A stretch of DNA of 64,000 nucleotides from JAUIKM01 sp964445695 (GTDB lineage Bacteria > Bacteroidota > Ignavibacteria > Kapaibacteriales > UBA7675): the NCBI GenBank assembly GCA_964445695.1, contig CAYULF010000015.1, positions 81,994-145,993 on the forward strand, in the 5' to 3' direction. Made by a program: the position numbers and the translations under genes. A model generated the notes under the pieces. The model saw only the letters and a program-made list of their open reading frames with translations, ran no database searches and had not been told where the DNA came from. Shown in pieces: positions 62,475-64,000 of the stretch (its first letter is position 1; every line of letters begins with the position of its first letter).

Positions 62475-62515
62475 CTTTTTTAACAGCCTTTTAAATCCGC
62501 TTTTGTTAGTCGGCG
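62475..62515 (-). repeat. Copy of interspersed repeat starting at the MscS stop
   Basis: AACAGCCTTTTAAATCCGC, then TTTTGTTAGTCGGCG; reverse orientation. Confidence 0.6.
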
Positions 62516-62575
62516 CGTTGCCAATGCCGAATCATTGACCGACAAGTTTTTTTGTTGGAAACGGAACAGAGACAC

Positions 62576-63478
62576 ATGAAGAACCTGCTGACAATCTTTC
62601 TGCTGACAGTCTGTTTAAGCGCCGCACAACCCGTCGCCGCTCAGATCGCGACCATCGACACCGTGTTTGCATTTGAAGCCGGCGAGGGCACGGACTTTGG
62701 GCAGGGAGCGGAGTATTTTCCGCTGAACGTCTTCGGCATGCCTTCGGCCGCCGCTCGTCCGGACGTGCCGGCCGCTACGCCGGAGGAAGTGGTGTCGCTC
62801 GGTTTTGAAGGCATGATTATTGTCGGCAATACAAGTCAGGCGATAGCTGACCGGCCCGGCCCGGACTTCGTAATTTTTGAGAATGCTTTTGAGTTTGGTT
62901 TCAACCGCATTTACGCCGAGCCCGGCCAGGTTTCGGTGAGTCAGTTCGGCGAGGTGTGGCACGACTTTCCCTGCGACGCGGCGAGTCTGGCGGGCTGCGC
63001 CGGCACGGTTCCCAGCACGGGAGATTACGAGCCTTTTGATGCGCAGCGCGCCGGCGGCAACGCCTTCGACCTGGCGGACCTGGGACTTGAGTGGGCGCGT
63101 TACATCCGCATCAGAGACGTCTCACGTGCCGTACGCGACAACAGCGACCACGCATTTTACGACCCGACGATCAACGGCTTTGAGCTCGACGCAATTGTAA
63201 TCATCAATCCCATCGACCTTGCGACGGACGTTAAACTCGGTTCGGAAGCTGTTAACCAGGCGCCATCAATCTCGCAGCGCGGCGACCTTCTTGAGGTGAC
63301 GGGTCTGCGCGGCGCAGCGCAGTTGGAAGTCTACAGTCTGGAGGGGAATATCCTGCAGCGAGCGGATATTAAACACGAGGGCGTTGTGACAGGTTTAAAG
63401 TTAAGCCGTGGCGTCCAGGCAATCGTGCTGCGCGACGGACGGGGAGTTCTGAGCCGGAAGTTGGTAGTCGTTGAGTGA
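62576..63478 (+). CDS. Secreted protein with PEP/ice-binding-like repeat start and T9SS-like C-terminus
   Basis: 300 residues. Signal peptide 1-22 (MKNLLTIFLLTVCLSAAQ). The region ~30-200 includes GPDFVIFENAFEFGFNRIYA, a pattern seen in cell-surface proteins of unknown function. The C-terminal ~75 residues (LEVTGLRGAAQLEVYSLEGN, ending RKLVVVE) look like a T9SS sorting domain, slightly atypical because the PNP motif is missing. ATG at 62576 is used. Function unknown. Confidence 0.72.
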   Translation: MKNLLTIFLLTVCLSAAQPVAAQIATIDTVFAFEAGEGTDFGQGAEYFPLNVFGMPSAAARPDVPAATPEEVVSLGFEGMIIVGNTSQAIADRPGPDFVIFENAFEFGFNRIYAEPGQVSVSQFGEVWHDFPCDAASLAGCAGTVPSTGDYEPFDAQRAGGNAFDLADLGLEWARYIRIRDVSRAVRDNSDHAFYDPTINGFELDAIVIINPIDLATDVKLGSEAVNQAPSISQRGDLLEVTGLRGAAQLEVYSLEGNILQRADIKHEGVVTGLKLSRGVQAIVLRDGRGVLSRKLVVVE

Positions 63479-64000
63479 GGCGTCGAGTCGCCGGTTCAAC
63501 AGCGAGAAGTGAAGTCGGGGAGAAAAGTTTCAAGTCACCATTTGAACAGTGCGAAGCCAAGCCACAGAGCAAAGTGTCGAGTCTCCCGGCTGAGAGATCA
63601 AAGTCACGTTGTCGCGTTTGGTACTGCGAAGCTTGTCGCAGGATTTCAGATTCATTTGTTTAGAGATTGTTAACAGACTTTGGGTTTAGAGACTTGAGAT
63701 TGCGTGACGAACAAGAGCGTCAGGAGGCAAGCCCGTGAGGGCGCTGCAATCAGGTGGCCGGGAGTGTTTGATGTTTGTGTCGCGACAGGTGTGTGTAAAT
63801 GGTGGGAAGTGTGGTGTGTGAAGCTGCGCAAGTTTTTTGGGCAGTCGACTGCGTTGATTTACGGGCTGGGTGCGGAAATTCCAAGCGGGCGTTTTGAGCG
63901 AATGAACGGGCGTGTTTAAGAGATTAACGTAAGGCGATTGGGTCAGGGCAGACTCCTCCGTGAAATCAAGTTGGGCCCGCCCCCGCCACCACCTCCGATG
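63479..64000. other. Gene-free right end of the window
   Basis: No gene supported. Carries a repeat copy at 63704-63754 and otherwise irregular, less GC-rich sequence; the right edge may hold the start of an element beyond the window. Confidence 0.5.
63704..63754 (+). repeat. Copy of interspersed repeat
   Basis: TGACGAACAAGAGCGTCAGG, then AGGCAAGCCCGTGAGG and GCGCTGCAATCAGG. Confidence 0.65.

Overview
The window is a GC-rich bacterial chromosome segment (GC-rich by eye, no count made). It probably comes from a Bacteroidota or nearby FCB-group organism. Three secreted proteins end in type IX secretion (T9SS) sorting domains. The arginine genes have the Bacteroidota arrangement: a GNAT acetyltransferase first, then argG, argC, an N-acylornithine carbamoyltransferase, argB, an M20 deacylase and argH. 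Argininosuccinate lyase and the PiT phosphate carrier also look like Bacteroidota forms. I see no rRNA, tRNA, CRISPR array, transposase or prophage genes.

Layout. 1-1939 (minus): a three-gene operon of a DUF2589 protein and two uncharacterised partners, the last running off the left edge. 2329-7044: a ferredoxin/double-CDGSH protein, a TPR-LuxR regulator, a 1-kb gene-free stretch and an AraC regulator. 7189-18584: single housekeeping or accessory genes (SRPBCC, small membrane protein, glycoside hydrolase, PPK2, HipA-like kinase, GrpB, two VOC proteins, an exported methyltransferase-fold protein, a DMT transporter, a methyltransferase, a GNAT). 19138-22059: three tandem paralogous small exported proteins, each with an equally spaced promoter far upstream. 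23419-36162: mostly secreted or envelope proteins (a giant metalloprotease with 14 RCC1 blades, a phosphoesterase, a MauG-like di-haem peroxidase, a TlpA-like thioredoxin, a poly-gamma-glutamate hydrolase lipoprotein). 36662-41105: acyl desaturase, VOC protein, PiT transporter. 41472-46580: glycosyltransferase, TPR-OGT and a TIGR03032 protein, a likely protein glycosylation cassette. 46960-54131: the arginine operon. 54842-63478: a secreted fibronectin-type-III protein, a TPR-SARP regulator, a cytochrome c lipoprotein, an MscS channel and a secreted protein.

Genome-scale texture. Gene-free stretches carry at least fifteen copies of an interspersed repeat with the core TGACAAACAAAAG, mostly close to gene 3' ends. 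Strong hairpin terminators are common. Several promoters fit TTGCAN, a 16-17 bp spacer, then TATATT or similar. The tetranucleotide TTAA appears several-fold more often than composition predicts, including through otherwise rare TTA leucine codons that almost always precede an A.
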